DNA from: an uncultured bacterium | GTDB taxonomy: Bacteria > Planctomycetota > Phycisphaerae > Phycisphaerales > SM1A02 | Direction of reading: 5' to 3' | Assembly: GCA_903898755.1 (NCBI GenBank) | Contig: CAIUGT010000154.1 | Coordinates: 1-45,542 of the forward strand | DNA: 45,542 bases | Part shown: positions 1 through 9,493 of the stretch, piece after piece | How the letters are laid out: each line of letters starts with the position of its first letter | Position numbering within the stretch: position 1 is the first letter of the stretch | The notes under the pieces: generated by a model | Told to the model about the DNA's origin: nothing | Database searches by the model: none | Seen by the model: the letters and a program-made list of their open reading frames with translations, nothing else | Program-made: the position numbers and the translations under genes

Positions 1-618
1 AAAGATCACGTCCTCGGCGATGTTGGTGGTCATGTCGGCAATGCGTTCAAAGCGCTGCGCAATGGTGAGCATTTCAATGGTCTGACCAGACGTTGCCACA
101 TCGCGTGGAATTTCTTGGCGCGCCCATTGCAGAACTTCCTTATGCAAATCGTCCACGCGTTGATCGGCACGGCGCACTTGGCGGCATAGCGACGCGTCTT
201 CGTTGCTCATGGCGGCCAACACATCGCTGAGCATGGTTCGACTTGCAAATGCAAGATCAATCATGGCTGGCGGAAGTGGTGGTCCATCGGCGGCGCCAAG
301 TTTGATTAATTTTTTGGCAATGCCGCGCGCCAAATCCGCGATTCGCTCAAGCTCGTTGCTAATGCGAATCACCGCCAGAATAAGACGCAAGTCGCCGGCA
401 ACTGGTTGCGCAAGCGCAAGGAGGCGCATGCATGTGGCTTCAAGATCAAGCTCCATTTGATCCACTTCGGCGTCGCCAGCGCGCACGACTTCCGCCAGTT
501 GCAAGTCGCCGTCAATCATCACTTCAATGACGCGCGTCACGCGTTGCTCCACCATTGCGCCCATGGCAAGCAAGTTGCGGCGCAAATCAACCATTTCATT
601 TCGTAGATCTACTGCCAT
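1..618 (-). CDS. phoU: Phosphate transport regulator PhoU (3' end cut by window edge)
   Basis: PhoU is a cytoplasmic helical-bundle protein that couples the PstSCAB transporter to the PhoR kinase and keeps PhoR quiet when phosphate is plentiful. Reading from ATG at 618 gives 206 codons with no stop before base 1, so only the last stretch is missing. Both PhoU repeats are visible: the first has ISNELERIADLARGIAK near residues 88-104, the second has RFERIADMTTNIAEDV at the cut end. These E/D-x-x-R-I-A-D motifs are the metal-binding signature of the family. The gene follows pstB after 30 bases, the usual end of a pst operon. The frame is certain; the C-terminus cannot be seen. Confidence 0.93.
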   Translation of the reverse strand, partial: MAVDLRNEMVDLRRNLLAMGAMVEQRVTRVIEVMIDGDLQLAEVVRAGDAEVDQMELDLEATCMRLLALAQPVAGDLRLILAVIRISNELERIADLARGIAKKLIKLGAADGPPLPPAMIDLAFASRTMLSDVLAAMSNEDASLCRQVRRADQRVDDLHKEVLQWARQEIPRDVATSGQTIEMLTIAQRFERIADMTTNIAEDVIF

Positions 619-648
619 TTTATTTTTATGCTTCCGCGCGGCGTTGGA

Positions 649-1473
649 TTATCCAAAGCGCCCGGTGACATAATCCTCCGTTTGTTTGTTCTTGGGGTTG
701 GTGAACATTCCGTCAGTCGCGCCGGCTTCAATGAGTTTGCCTTCAAAGAAGAACGCGGTGAGATCGCTCACGCGCGCGGCTTGTTGCATGTTGTGCGTGA
801 CCACAACAATGGTGAATGTTTGGCGCAACTCGCGAATCAGCGCTTCAACGCTGGCGGTACTGCGCGGATCAAGCGCTGAACATGGCTCGTCCATCAGCAG
901 AACTTCTGGACCAACCGCAATGGCGCGCGCAATGCACAGGCGTTGTTGCTGACCGCCAGAAAGTCCAAGCGCGCTGTTGTGAAGTCTGTCCTTCACTTCG
1001 TCCCAAATGGCGGCGGCGCGCAGGCTTTGCTCCACCAAAGCGTCCAGGTCGCTGCGGTGAAAACGCTTGTGAAGCCGCGGTCCAAACGCGATATTTTCGT
1101 AAATGCTTTTGGGAAACGGATTTGGTTTTTGAAAAACCATTCCCACGCGGCGGCGCAGTTCCACCACATCAAAGTTACGGTCAAGCACATCGTCTTGGTC
1201 CAGTTGCATAACGCCTTCGGCGCGCGCGTTTGGAACCAGATCGTTCATGCGATTAATCCAGCGCAGGAATGTGCTCTTGCCGCAACCCGATGGGCCAATG
1301 AGCGAAGTCACCCGCTGTGACGGAATATCCATGGTGATGTTGTGCAGCGCGTGAAAGGCGCCGTACCACGCGTTGAAATCTTTCACACGAAGGGTGACCT
1401 GTTCACTGACAGGCGACGACGTGGGCAATGTCGCGGAGGCAGGTTGTCCAAGAGTTGGGCGCGTTTCTGGCAT
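649..1473 (-). CDS. pstB: Phosphate ABC transporter ATP-binding protein PstB
   Basis: PstB is the ATPase that powers phosphate import through PstC/PstA at the inner membrane. The 274-residue product has the Walker A motif GPSGCGKST (about residues 60-68), the Q-loop in VFQKPNPFP, the ABC signature LSGGQQQR, Walker B LLMDEP followed by SALDP, and the switch histidine in [14 protein letters not shown] is diagnostic for PstB. About 25 residues before the ABC fold are a Pro/Ser/Thr-rich extension, so a later start is conceivable, but no other ATG lies close to the fold. No clear Shine-Dalgarno precedes ATG 1473. It lies 62 bases after pstA and just before phoU. Confidence 0.96.
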   Translation of the reverse strand: MPETRPTLGQPASATLPTSSPVSEQVTLRVKDFNAWYGAFHALHNITMDIPSQRVTSLIGPSGCGKSTFLRWINRMNDLVPNARAEGVMQLDQDDVLDRNFDVVELRRRVGMVFQKPNPFPKSIYENIAFGPRLHKRFHRSDLDALVEQSLRAAAIWDEVKDRLHNSALGLSGGQQQRLCIARAIAVGPEVLLMDEPCSALDPRSTASVEALIRELRQTFTIVVVTHNMQQAARVSDLTAFFFEGKLIEAGATDGMFTNPKNKQTEDYVTGRFG

Positions 1474-1535
1474 GGTGTTTGTTTCTTAATGTAAAACAGA
1501 ATTTTATTTTGTATGGAACATTCAGCTGTGTTCGG

Positions 1536-2537
1536 TCATGCCATTGGCTTGCGCAACTTTTGTCGAAGATACACGGCGACACCGTTGAAGCAGATGAGGA
1601 CAACAAGCAACACCACAATCGCCGACGCGGCGAGTTGGTGGAATGATTCTTGCGGACGTCCCGCCCAATTGAAGATTTGGAATGGAAGCACCGTGAAATT
1701 GTCGTTGAGATTGTCAGGCGTGTTGGCAATGAACACTGGAATGCCAAGCACAAGAAGTGGCGCGGCTTCGCCCATGGCGCGGCTCATGGCCAGAATGGCG
1801 CCAGTCAGAATGCTTGGAATTGCGGCGGGCAAAGTGATTTTTGAAGCGGTCTGCCATGGGGTGGCGCCAATGGCAAGGCTGGCTTGGCGCAAACTGGAAG
1901 GCACGGCGCGCAACGCTTCGCGGCTGGAAATAATCACAATCGGAAGAACCACCAACATCAAGGTTAATCCGCCTGCAAGCAAGCCTTGACCAAATGGAAA
2001 TTGAATGTGCCACCATGCGTCGTCGGGACCAAATGCCAGGGCGCTGTTTTTGTCGCTTCCAAAAAGTCCAAACATGCGCGTGAAGGCGGTCAGGCCAAGA
2101 ATCCCATACACAATGCTGGGCACGCCGGCTAAGTTGCGAATATTGAAATCAATCAATGCGGTCCAGCGATTCTTGGGCGCGAACTCTTCCAAATAAATCG
2201 CAGTTCCAATTCCAAGCGGAAGAGCAAGCAAGGCGCAGATGACGCATACCCACACCGAGCCAATGATGGCGGCGTAAATGCCGGCTTTTTCTGGAAAGCG
2301 GCTGGCGAAGTTCGTTAGAAAATCCCAACGGAATATTTTTGGAATTTGTGAAAGTTCCCCGTGGGCAAACACCGCGCTGAGCGCGTCGCTGTTGAATAAG
2401 AAATGCGAGCCCTGCAATATGATGGACACAATCAACAGCGCCAAAATGAGAATGGTGGCGCTTGTGCTCAGAAGACACAGCGCAAGGAAGGCGCGGTTCT
2501 TTAAAATTCGCTTTGTTTGCAATGAAATATTGCTCAT
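1536..2537 (-). CDS. pstA: Phosphate ABC transporter permease PstA
   Basis: PstA is one of the two permeases forming the phosphate channel. The 333-residue protein opens with a hydrophobic helix (about 16-41) and has several further membrane segments. It carries the binding-protein-dependent transporter loop, seen as LRQASLAIGATPWQTASKITLPAAIPSILTG in two adjoining halves, followed by AMSRAMGEAAPLLVLG, which is typical of PstA. ATG 2537 overlaps the pstC TGA by four bases (ATGA), so translation of the two permeases is probably coupled. Its length is slightly above that of proteobacterial PstA because of a longer first periplasmic loop. Confidence 0.95.
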   Translation of the reverse strand: MSNISLQTKRILKNRAFLALCLLSTSATILILALLIVSIILQGSHFLFNSDALSAVFAHGELSQIPKIFRWDFLTNFASRFPEKAGIYAAIIGSVWVCVICALLALPLGIGTAIYLEEFAPKNRWTALIDFNIRNLAGVPSIVYGILGLTAFTRMFGLFGSDKNSALAFGPDDAWWHIQFPFGQGLLAGGLTLMLVVLPIVIISSREALRAVPSSLRQASLAIGATPWQTASKITLPAAIPSILTGAILAMSRAMGEAAPLLVLGIPVFIANTPDNLNDNFTVLPFQIFNWAGRPQESFHQLAASAIVVLLVVLICFNGVAVYLRQKLRKPMA

Positions 2538-3514
2538 TCATACACCTCGCGGTATCGATTCAGCAGAATGTTCCCAATAATGGAAAGAACCAGCGTCAGT
2601 ATGAATAACACCATGGCCACGGCGTAACTGGAAAGATTTTCAACGCCGAAGGCAGGCGCGTCGCCCAGGAAAATTTGCACCATGTACGCCGTCATGGTTT
2701 GCACTTGGTCGGCTGGGTTCAGCGTCATGTGCGCCAAGCCGCCAGCCGCCAACGCCACAACCATGGTCTCACCAATGGCGCGAGTGATGGCCAAAAAGCA
2801 ACTGGCCAAAATTCCACTGAGTGCGGCGGGCGTGACCACCTTCACGCTGACATCAAATTTGGTGCTGCCTAGTGCGTACGCGCCTTCGCGCAGGGAGCGC
2901 GGCACGGATTGCATTGCGTCCTCGCTTAACGACGCCACGATTGGAAGAATCATAATGCCAACGGCAATGCCCGCCGCTCCGGCGTTGTATCCGGAAAAAA
3001 TTGGCGTGCCGAAAATAAAATTGCACGCGCCTTGAAGCGCTGGTGTGATCACCAACAACGCGAAGAATCCATAGACCACCGTTGGTACGCCCGCAAGAAT
3101 TTCAATCACAGGTTTCAAAAAGGCTCGCTTGGACGCGGTGGCGTACTCACTCAAGTAAATCGCCGTGATCAAACCAAGTGGAATGGCGGTCATGGCGGCA
3201 ACGACCGATACCAAAAACGTGCCGCAAATCAGCGGCCAAATGCCAAAATGTTTTTCCGCGCCAAGCAGGGGGCTCCAAGTGGTGCCGAACAGAAAGTCGG
3301 TCAGTTCAATTTCCGGCAGTTGAATAAACGCAATGGTTTCACGCAGCAGAATTCCAATAATTCCAACAGTGATCGCAATGCTGATGAGAGCCGTGCAACC
3401 AAGCAACCCGCGGATGACAAATTCCCACGCGTTGCGAATTGCATCCGAGCGCGCTACGCCTTTGCGCGCGAGTGCGACCGCGCTTGATGCTGCTTTGGCT
3501 GAAATGGCGCTCAT
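2534..3514 (-). CDS. pstC: Phosphate ABC transporter permease PstC
   Basis: PstC pairs with PstA to form the phosphate-conducting membrane unit. The 326-residue product has about six predicted membrane helices, starting near residues 34-56. It shows the permease landmarks EILAGVPTVVYGFFA and SLREGAYALGSTKFDV, then ITRAIGETMVVALAAG, which is the PstC version of the cytoplasmic coupling loop and the following helix. It is read after pstS (122-base gap) and overlaps pstA by four bases. No good Shine-Dalgarno is visible before ATG 3514, as for several genes in this window. Confidence 0.95.
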   Translation of the reverse strand: MSAISAKAASSAVALARKGVARSDAIRNAWEFVIRGLLGCTALISIAITVGIIGILLRETIAFIQLPEIELTDFLFGTTWSPLLGAEKHFGIWPLICGTFLVSVVAAMTAIPLGLITAIYLSEYATASKRAFLKPVIEILAGVPTVVYGFFALLVITPALQGACNFIFGTPIFSGYNAGAAGIAVGIMILPIVASLSEDAMQSVPRSLREGAYALGSTKFDVSVKVVTPAALSGILASCFLAITRAIGETMVVALAAGGLAHMTLNPADQVQTMTAYMVQIFLGDAPAFGVENLSSYAVAMVLFILTLVLSIIGNILLNRYREVYE

Positions 3515-3636
3515 GGAAATTAGGCTCTCAAGAAAGGACCGAAAAAATATCTTTTGAAAATTGATCCTGCGTTATTCGAAATTTGAATTGACGGAGGCTG
3601 ATGTAGATCGTTGTTCACTTGCTGTGATTCATGGCA

Positions 3637-4635
3637 TTATTTATACACATTCGCAATGGAGCCTTGCACTTTGTTGCCAGAGGCGTCCAGGTATTGCGTG
3701 CCAAGTTTCTTGGATTTCCAATTCGAAGTTGCTCGATCGTTTATTACCGCGGGGAGCGGGGTATATCCAACTTGCTTGGAAAGTTTCGCTGTGTTGGCCA
3801 AATAGAAATTCACAAACGCGGCAATCTCTGGTCTCTCGGCGCTTTTGGCGTTCACATAAATAAACAACGGACGACTGAATGGCGAGTAGGTTCCATCCTC
3901 TATGGTCATGCCATTTGGCGTGATCGCGCCTTTGCCGCCATCGATTGGAACCAGCTTTAATTTGCTTGCATTCTCGGCGAAATAGGCGAAACCAAAGTAG
4001 CCAATGGCGTTCTTGTCGCCAGCGACTCCGGTCACAAGAACATTGTCGTCCTCACTCACGGAAAGATCGGAGCGAATTTTACCGTCCTTGCCAACCGTGA
4101 CTTCCTTGAAATAGTCAAAGGTTCCGCTGTCGGTTCCTGGACTGAACACCTTAATGGTTTCACTTGGCCACGCGGGATTCACGTCCGACCATTTCTTGGC
4201 TGGCGAGTCTGCGCTAAAAATTTTCTTAAGTTGATCGACATTCAGTTGTGTCACCCAAGTATTGGCGGGGTTGACCACAACGGTGAGACCGTCGAACGCG
4301 ATTGGCAGTTCAATAAATTCAATTTTATTTGTCTTGGCGGAGTCAGCTTCGGTCTTGGTGATTGGGCGGCTTGCGTTTGAAATGTCAATTTCGCCGGCGC
4401 AAAATCTTTTAAATCCGCCACCCGTTCCGCTAATGCCAACGGTCGGTCGTGTTTTGGGCGCCGCTGCTTGAAAATCTTCCGCCACTGCTTCGGTGATTGG
4501 ATAGACGGTGGATGAACCGTCCACTTTAATTTGACCGGTCAACTTGCGGAGGTCCGCATCACTTGTTTGCATGGAAGCCGCAAGCGCAATTGGAAGAGCA
4601 AGCAAAGAGAGTGCTAGGGTTGCGATGGATTTCAT
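3637..4635 (-). CDS. pstS: Periplasmic phosphate-binding protein PstS
   Basis: PstS captures phosphate outside the inner membrane and delivers it to PstCA. I place the start at ATG 4635 because AAAGGA lies six bases upstream and the first twenty residues then form a clean signal peptide (KSIATLALSLLALPIALA, cleavage near AAS). The frame stays open 18 codons further upstream, but that would put charged residues before the signal. The mature part has the PstS phosphate-binding elements: IKVDGSSTVYPITEAVAEDF, GISGTGGGFKRFCAGE with DISNASRPI, and PGTDSGTFDYF. This is the long, SphX/planctomycete-like form of about 332 residues. It is first in the pst transcript. Confidence 0.95.
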   Translation of the reverse strand: MKSIATLALSLLALPIALAASMQTSDADLRKLTGQIKVDGSSTVYPITEAVAEDFQAAAPKTRPTVGISGTGGGFKRFCAGEIDISNASRPITKTEADSAKTNKIEFIELPIAFDGLTVVVNPANTWVTQLNVDQLKKIFSADSPAKKWSDVNPAWPSETIKVFSPGTDSGTFDYFKEVTVGKDGKIRSDLSVSEDDNVLVTGVAGDKNAIGYFGFAYFAENASKLKLVPIDGGKGAITPNGMTIEDGTYSPFSRPLFIYVNAKSAERPEIAAFVNFYLANTAKLSKQVGYTPLPAVINDRATSNWKSKKLGTQYLDASGNKVQGSIANVYK

Positions 4636-4702
4636 AGTGATCCTTTGGCAAGTTTGAGAATGAAATTTTCTGGGTATCAACAATTTCAAGAATTGCCGCG
4701 AT

Positions 4703-4721
4703 ACGTTTAGTTTGTGTTAAG
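4703..4721 (-). promoter_or_regulatory. Candidate Pho box upstream of pstS
   Basis: On the minus strand two 8-base half-sites, CTTAACAC and CTAAACGT, are separated by AAA, an 11-base period. This resembles the PyTTAAPyPy(T/A) direct repeats bound by PhoB/SphR-type regulators. It sits 68 bases before the pstS start in the only sizeable gap of the locus, between phoR and pstS. Seen: the repeats. Inferred: PhoB binding. Confidence 0.45.
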
Positions 4722-4798
4722 AACGCCTTTGCATTGCTGCAATTCTGACTGAATTTCCGTGGGTGCGCATGTTGTGTTGCAGTTGAATGCCGGTATTT

Positions 4799-6187
4799 CT
4801 AGCGGTGTGCCAACGGAATCATCAGGCAAAATCGGCTGCCTTGTCCAATCACGCTTTCCGCGCGCACGCTTCCGCCGTGCACCATGGCAATATGTTTCAC
4901 AATGGCCAGGCCCAAGCCAGTGCCGCCGTCTTCCCGGCTGCGCGCGCTATCCACTCGGTAGAAGCGCTCAAACAAACGCGGCAAATGTTTTTCAGGAATG
5001 CCCGGTCCTTGATCCGTGACGGTGATCACCGCCATACCAATTCCAATTTCTCCAATCGTGTTGCTTGAACTTTTTTGGGATGCGTCGCTGGTGCGCGCGG
5101 AAATTTCAATGGAGCTTCCCCGCGGTGAGTAGCGAATGGCGTTGCTGACCAAGTTGCCAATCGCTTGCTCAATCAGCAGCGCGTTGGCGTGCAATTGTAA
5201 ATCACTCTCAATGTTGCGCGTTAATTTCACCCCACGCGCCTCTGCGGCTGGACCAAGTTCCGCGTCAACCCAATCAATCAACGCGTTGACGGGCGTGCTT
5301 GCCATGGTGACTCGCTCCTTGGAATTACTTGACTCTAAAAATGAAATGGAAAGCAAGTCTTCTACCAAAGCGCCAAGGCGCGAAGCATTGCGCGCCACAA
5401 TTTCCAAGAAGCGATTCACTTGCCCCTCGTCGCTCAGGCCAATTTGCTGAATCGTTTCTACATAGCCCTTGATGTTGGTGATGGGCGTGCGCAATTCGTG
5501 GCTGACATTGGCCACGAAATCACTGCGCATTCGCTCCAGTCGTTGCTCGCTGGTGACATCCGCAATCAGCAATAATGCGCCGATGGCTTGCATTGATTCA
5601 TCGCGCAATGTTTCAATGGCGGCGTCCACAATGGAGCCAGGCGCGGTTGGCGGCTCCAACAATCCGTGGCGGCGCTGCCCATCTTTGTAACTCGCTTCCA
5701 ACATTGCGTTCACTTCTGGAATGCGGCTGATTTCCTGGAATAATCGACCGCGCGCGGTCGTCGTGTCAAAACCCAGCAAGCGCGCCGCCGCCGCGTTGGC
5801 CGACAGCACGCGTTGATGCGCGTCCAGCACAACCAGTCCATCGCGCATGGATTGCTCGAATAGTTGACGCTGCAAATGTTCGCTGTGAATCTCGTCGCGC
5901 GCGCGTGTGTGTTGCTCCGTGATCGCGGCGCATTGGCGCGAAAGTTGCGCCAACAACGGTCGCCGAAAAATTGGAAAGCTAGTGGCGTTGTTGCTTGCCA
6001 ACGATTTTTCAAGCGACGCGTTTAGGCGCGACACATCCAGCGCAACGCGCGCTTGATGAATGCCGGCCAAGAACACGGTTCCAATGGCGATCACGGCGGC
6101 GGTTTCGCTTGTGAACGCAATCCAAGCCGCGATTGCTATGAGCGCCGCCACAATCCACGAAAATGAGGTTGAGAAAATTGGTTTCAT
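4799..6187 (-). CDS. phoR: Phosphate regulon sensor histidine kinase PhoR
   Basis: PhoR is the membrane kinase that phosphorylates PhoB when PstSCAB/PhoU signal low phosphate. The 462-residue protein has two N-terminal membrane segments (about 8-25 and 30-46), a PAS-like region (about 105-215), the H-box NVSHELRTPITNIKGY with phospho-acceptor His230, and ATP-binding boxes N (LVSNAIRYSPRG), G1 (DQGPGIP), F (LFERFYRVD) and G2 (GGTGLGLAIVKH). All catalytic motifs are intact. The short loop between the membrane helices suggests it senses phosphate through the transporter rather than by its own ligand domain. ATG 6187 overlaps the phoB stop by four bases. Confidence 0.93.
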   Translation of the reverse strand: MKPIFSTSFSWIVAALIAIAAWIAFTSETAAVIAIGTVFLAGIHQARVALDVSRLNASLEKSLASNNATSFPIFRRPLLAQLSRQCAAITEQHTRARDEIHSEHLQRQLFEQSMRDGLVVLDAHQRVLSANAAAARLLGFDTTTARGRLFQEISRIPEVNAMLEASYKDGQRRHGLLEPPTAPGSIVDAAIETLRDESMQAIGALLLIADVTSEQRLERMRSDFVANVSHELRTPITNIKGYVETIQQIGLSDEGQVNRFLEIVARNASRLGALVEDLLSISFLESSNSKERVTMASTPVNALIDWVDAELGPAAEARGVKLTRNIESDLQLHANALLIEQAIGNLVSNAIRYSPRGSSIEISARTSDASQKSSSNTIGEIGIGMAVITVTDQGPGIPEKHLPRLFERFYRVDSARSREDGGTGLGLAIVKHIAMVHGGSVRAESVIGQGSRFCLMIPLAHR

Positions 6188-6933
6188 TCAGCAAGAGCTT
6201 CGCGGCTCTCGCTGAAACGATACCCGACTCCGCGTACCGTTTCGATCAAGTCGCCGATGGCACCAAGTTTGCGTCGCAAAGCGGTGATATGCACATCAAC
6301 GGTGCGGCTAGACAGCACAATGTCCTTGCCATGCACCGCGCCAATGATTTGATCGCGTGTGCGCACAAAGCCAGGGCGTTTGGCCAGGAATTGAAGAATT
6401 CCGTACTCCGTCAGCGTGAGGTCAATCGGTTTATTTTCAAGCAGTACAACATGACGTCCGGCATCAATCACAAGTTGTCCATCAAGCATGCTCATGCGAT
6501 CGCTATCAATTGGCGCCGCTTGACCTGTTCGGCGCAAGGCGCTCTGCACGCGCGCCACCAAAATGCGCGGGCTGAATGGCTTGGTGATGTAATCGTCCGC
6601 GCCCAATTCAATGCCCGCAACAATGTCGCTCTCGTCGCCTTTGGCCGTCACCATAATAATTGGCATGGATCGTTGATCATGTGTCTGACGAATGCGTCGG
6701 CACACTTCAAGTCCGTCCACGTCGGGCAACATCAAGTCAAGCACGACGGCGTCGGGAACTGATTTTTTAATCGACTCCAAGGCGGTGCGTCCAGATCGCA
6801 TGATGGTGGTGTCAATGCCGGCGCGCTTGAGATGCAGCTCAATCAACTCGGCGATTTCTTTTTCATCTTCAACGATAAGCACGGAGTATTTTTCCATGCG
6901 TGGAAGTTTGATCTGTGATGGATTGCTGCTCAT
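6184..6933 (-). CDS. phoB: Phosphate regulon response regulator PhoB (OmpR family)
   Basis: This DNA-binding response regulator is activated by the adjacent PhoR. Counted from ATG 6933 it has a receiver domain with the acidic pair E22/D23, phospho-acceptor D66 (in VLDLMLPDVDG) and the conserved Lys in DDYITKPF. A winged-helix effector follows, with LTLTEYGILQFLA, SRTVDVHITALRRKLG and IETVRGVGYRF. ATG 6933 is ten bases after the anmK stop. ATG 6897 (twelve residues later, directly before the receiver fold) is equally possible, because neither has a Shine-Dalgarno. Longer in-frame readings would run into anmK. PhoB rather than another OmpR member is inferred from the phoR-pst context. Confidence 0.92.
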   Translation of the reverse strand: MSSNPSQIKLPRMEKYSVLIVEDEKEIAELIELHLKRAGIDTTIMRSGRTALESIKKSVPDAVVLDLMLPDVDGLEVCRRIRQTHDQRSMPIIMVTAKGDESDIVAGIELGADDYITKPFSPRILVARVQSALRRTGQAAPIDSDRMSMLDGQLVIDAGRHVVLLENKPIDLTLTEYGILQFLAKRPGFVRTRDQIIGAVHGKDIVLSSRTVDVHITALRRKLGAIGDLIETVRGVGYRFSESREALAE

Positions 6934-6943
6934 TATGGTTGAG

Positions 6944-8119
6944 TTAAGATTGTGTTTCTTCTGCGGGCAAACACCACAATCCGTCGCGGCATTGCATGGC
7001 GGCGCGCTTGGTGACATTGGGCAGAGTGATGGAAAATCCATCCCACGCCATGACCGCCAACACCGCCATGGCTACGGATTCACGCGCTGAAATATGCACT
7101 TTGCTTGCGACATCCGTGTTGAACACGGGTCGCTGAACCAATTCTTCAATGCGCTTGCACAACGTTGTGTTCATTGCGCCGCCGCCAGCCAAAAGCACTT
7201 CATGCGATGGACTGCTGCTGGTCAAGATGGACTGCGCAATACTTTTTGCCACTGCAAATACAGCCGTCGCAAGCAAGTCGCACGACGTCAGTTGTGGCGC
7301 CCATTGATTGACCCAATCTAGACCCTCATCGCCGCTTCCAAGCGAGCGATTTTGCGCGGCCGCGTTCTTCAACGCCGCGGTCAGCGCGGTTTCCGCAAGT
7401 GGATGCACCGAACCTTTGGCGGCGTTGCTGCCTTCGGGATCAAAATCCAAATCCAGTGCCAACTTCGCCGCGTGATCCAGAATGTGGTTGCACGCGCACA
7501 CATCGCGGCCATTTATTTTCGTAGCGTCGTCCACGCTAGAGGGCAGCCACGTGATGTTGCAGAAGCCGCCCAAGTTCACAATGGCGCGTGGTCGGTGGCC
7601 GCGGAATAAAATCCAATCCGCAAGCGGCGTGATGGGCGCCCCTTGGCCGCCCGTCGCCAAATCCGCGCCGCGCAAATCGCTTGCCACTGGACAGCGCAGC
7701 GCGCGCGCGATTGGAAATGGATTGATGATTTGCCACGACAGCGGGGGCGCGTGGAAAATAGTTTGTCCGTGAATGCCGGCCACATCAATAGCCAGAGTGG
7801 TTGACGCAGCGCTGTTGTGCGCTTTCAACATTTCAAGCGCGCTTGCGGCGTGAAAGTTTCCAAAGTCAAGCGCCAAGCGCGCGAAGTCGCCGGCTGAAAA
7901 AGGTTTGCCCTGCGAAGCCGCGCGCAAGCGTGGACGCAGCGCGCCAAGATCAAATGTGTTGTGGTGCAAAAGTGTGGCGCACGAATGCAAGCCACTCTCG
8001 GTGATTTCTACCAACGCCATGTCAAGCGCGTCCAAACTTGTGCCCGTCATTGCGCCCAAAGCAACGCGCCGATGCGGCCGTGTCGTGTTGAACTTTGAAT
8101 TGGCGAATGAAAGTTCCAT
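6944..8119 (-). CDS. anmK: Anhydro-N-acetylmuramic acid kinase AnmK
   Basis: AnmK phosphorylates and opens 1,6-anhydroMurNAc released during peptidoglycan turnover, giving MurNAc-6-phosphate for reuse. The 391-residue sequence fits the family: [12 protein letters not shown] at about residues 22-33 (phosphate loop with catalytic Asp), [21 protein letters not shown], and GGGAMN near residue 310. It lies directly upstream of phoB with ten bases between, so the cell-wall recycling gene and the phosphate regulators may share a transcript. It starts divergently 68 bases from the UDP-sugar decarboxylase gene. Confidence 0.92.
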   Translation of the reverse strand: MELSFANSKFNTTRPHRRVALGAMTGTSLDALDMALVEITESGLHSCATLLHHNTFDLGALRPRLRAASQGKPFSAGDFARLALDFGNFHAASALEMLKAHNSAASTTLAIDVAGIHGQTIFHAPPLSWQIINPFPIARALRCPVASDLRGADLATGGQGAPITPLADWILFRGHRPRAIVNLGGFCNITWLPSSVDDATKINGRDVCACNHILDHAAKLALDLDFDPEGSNAAKGSVHPLAETALTAALKNAAAQNRSLGSGDEGLDWVNQWAPQLTSCDLLATAVFAVAKSIAQSILTSSSPSHEVLLAGGGAMNTTLCKRIEELVQRPVFNTDVASKVHISARESVAMAVLAVMAWDGFSITLPNVTKRAAMQCRDGLWCLPAEETQS

Positions 8120-8187
8120 GCGCGCATCTTCCCCGCCAGCGCCCTTGCCGTCGAGCAGTTTTTCAATGCTTTCGCTACATTTACTTC

Positions 8188-9165
8188 ATGCGAAAACGAA
8201 TTCTGGTCACTGGAGGCGCTGGGTTTCTAGGTTCACACCTGTGCGATCGCCTGGTTGAGGCCGGCCACGAGGTGGTTTGCCTGGATAATTTCTTTACTAG
8301 TCACCGCGGAAACATTGAACATTTGCTAGGCAAGACCAACTTTGAGTTGGTGCGCGCGGACGTGACCAATCCTGTGCAATTTGAAGTGGATCAAATTTAT
8401 AATTTGGCGTGTCCCGCGGCTCCGGGCCACTATCAATACAACCCAATTAAAACCCTCAAGACCAGCGTCATGGGCGCCATGAATGTGCTTGGTCTTGCGC
8501 GCCGCGTGCGTGCGCGCGTGTTGCAAGCCAGCACCAGTGAGGTGTACGGCGATCCCGCGGTGCATCCGCAAGTTGAAAGTTACTGGGGCAATGTCAATCC
8601 AATTGGTCCGCGCGCCTGTTACGACGAGGGCAAGCGCGCCGCCGAAACATTGTTCTTTGACTATCACCGCACGAACAATGTTTCCATTCGCGTGGCGCGC
8701 ATCTTCAATACATATGGTCCGCGCATTCATCCATTTGACGGCCGCGTGGTGAGCAATTTTATTCGCCAAGCCGTCGCGGGTCAGGACATCACGTTGTTTG
8801 GTGATGGCAGCCAGAGCCGCAGTTTTTGCTACGTGGATGATTTGGTCGACGGCTTGATGAAGTTGATGGCCGCGCCCGACGAGTGCACGGGTCCGATCAA
8901 TTTGGGAAACACAAATGAATTCACCGTGAAGCAACTTGCGGAAAAAATTGTCGCAATCGCTGGCACGAAATCCAAAGTGGTCACGGGTCGGCCGCTTCCT
9001 CAAGATGATCCAACGCGCAGGCAACCCGACATTTCGTTGGCCAAGAAATCGCTTGGGTGGGAGCCAAAGGTTGCTTTGGACGAAGGCTTGCGCCGCACCA
9101 TTGACTGGTTCCGCACCATTGATTTGACCGATTACCGGCCGCCCACGCCAAATTTTGTGACATAA
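8188..9165 (+). CDS. UDP-glucuronate decarboxylase (UDP-xylose synthase), SDR family
   Basis: Extended SDR enzymes of this type oxidise and decarboxylate UDP-glucuronate to UDP-xylose, a precursor for surface polysaccharides. ATG 8188 gives 325 residues that begin right at the nucleotide-binding motif [12 protein letters not shown]. Further marks are [12 protein letters not shown] (close to UXS enzymes), the Ser in STSEVYGDP, the catalytic Y-x-x-x-K as [30 protein letters not shown], and [13 protein letters not shown]. The frame is open upstream to 8095, but that part overlaps the anmK start on the other strand and has no fold. dTDP-glucose dehydratase is less likely given the CPAAPGHYQ and GRVVSNF motifs. 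Confidence 0.88.
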   Translation: MRKRILVTGGAGFLGSHLCDRLVEAGHEVVCLDNFFTSHRGNIEHLLGKTNFELVRADVTNPVQFEVDQIYNLACPAAPGHYQYNPIKTLKTSVMGAMNVLGLARRVRARVLQASTSEVYGDPAVHPQVESYWGNVNPIGPRACYDEGKRAAETLFFDYHRTNNVSIRVARIFNTYGPRIHPFDGRVVSNFIRQAVAGQDITLFGDGSQSRSFCYVDDLVDGLMKLMAAPDECTGPINLGNTNEFTVKQLAEKIVAIAGTKSKVVTGRPLPQDDPTRRQPDISLAKKSLGWEPKVALDEGLRRTIDWFRTIDLTDYRPPTPNFVT

Positions 9166-9493
9166 ATTAAGGCGTAGAAGCGGATTGAGAAAAATCTAAA
9201 TGAGCAGCTTAAATGCTGTCACATTCCATTTTGTTCTGCGTTTGTTAGGTGGGACCGAAGAAAAAAGGCAGTGTTTCCTGGAATGCGGCAAATGCAGGGT
9301 AGAGTTCATACAAGAATTCAACCCTAAAAATTACCGAACAAAGGGTTGACTAGCCGATTGAAATCGGATACCTATCAGATACCGAACAAATGATTTGGCA
9401 TTGGAGCCAAATCAAATGCAAGGAAATATCAACGTTCGGACAGTTTCAAGCCTGTTTCTATAAGAAACAACAACCAAGGAAGGTTACTTACAC
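9166..9493 (+). other. 328-base intergenic control region upstream of recA
   Basis: This holds no convincing gene. It carries, in order, an 11-base direct repeat TACCGAACAAA at 9332-9342 and 9380-9390, a -35-like TTGACT at 9346-9351, a 6-2-6 inverted repeat CCGATT/AATCGG at 9354-9367, an 8-base stem GATTTGGC/GCCAAATC at 9392-9413, a GTTTCT/AGAAAC hairpin at 9454-9468, and the purine-rich ribosome site AAGGAAGG ending ten bases before ATG 9494. Confidence 0.6.
9332..9390 (+). promoter_or_regulatory. Putative recA promoter and operator repeats
   Basis: Two exact copies of TACCGAACAAA, 48 bases apart, bracket a TTGACT hexamer and a perfect inverted repeat (CCGATT, two bases, AATCGG) placed where the promoter spacer would be. 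The matching -10 (TACCTA, 17 bases after TTGACT) is weak. The arrangement suggests a repressor site, possibly SOS control, but it does not match the Escherichia or Bacillus LexA consensus. Confidence 0.35.
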
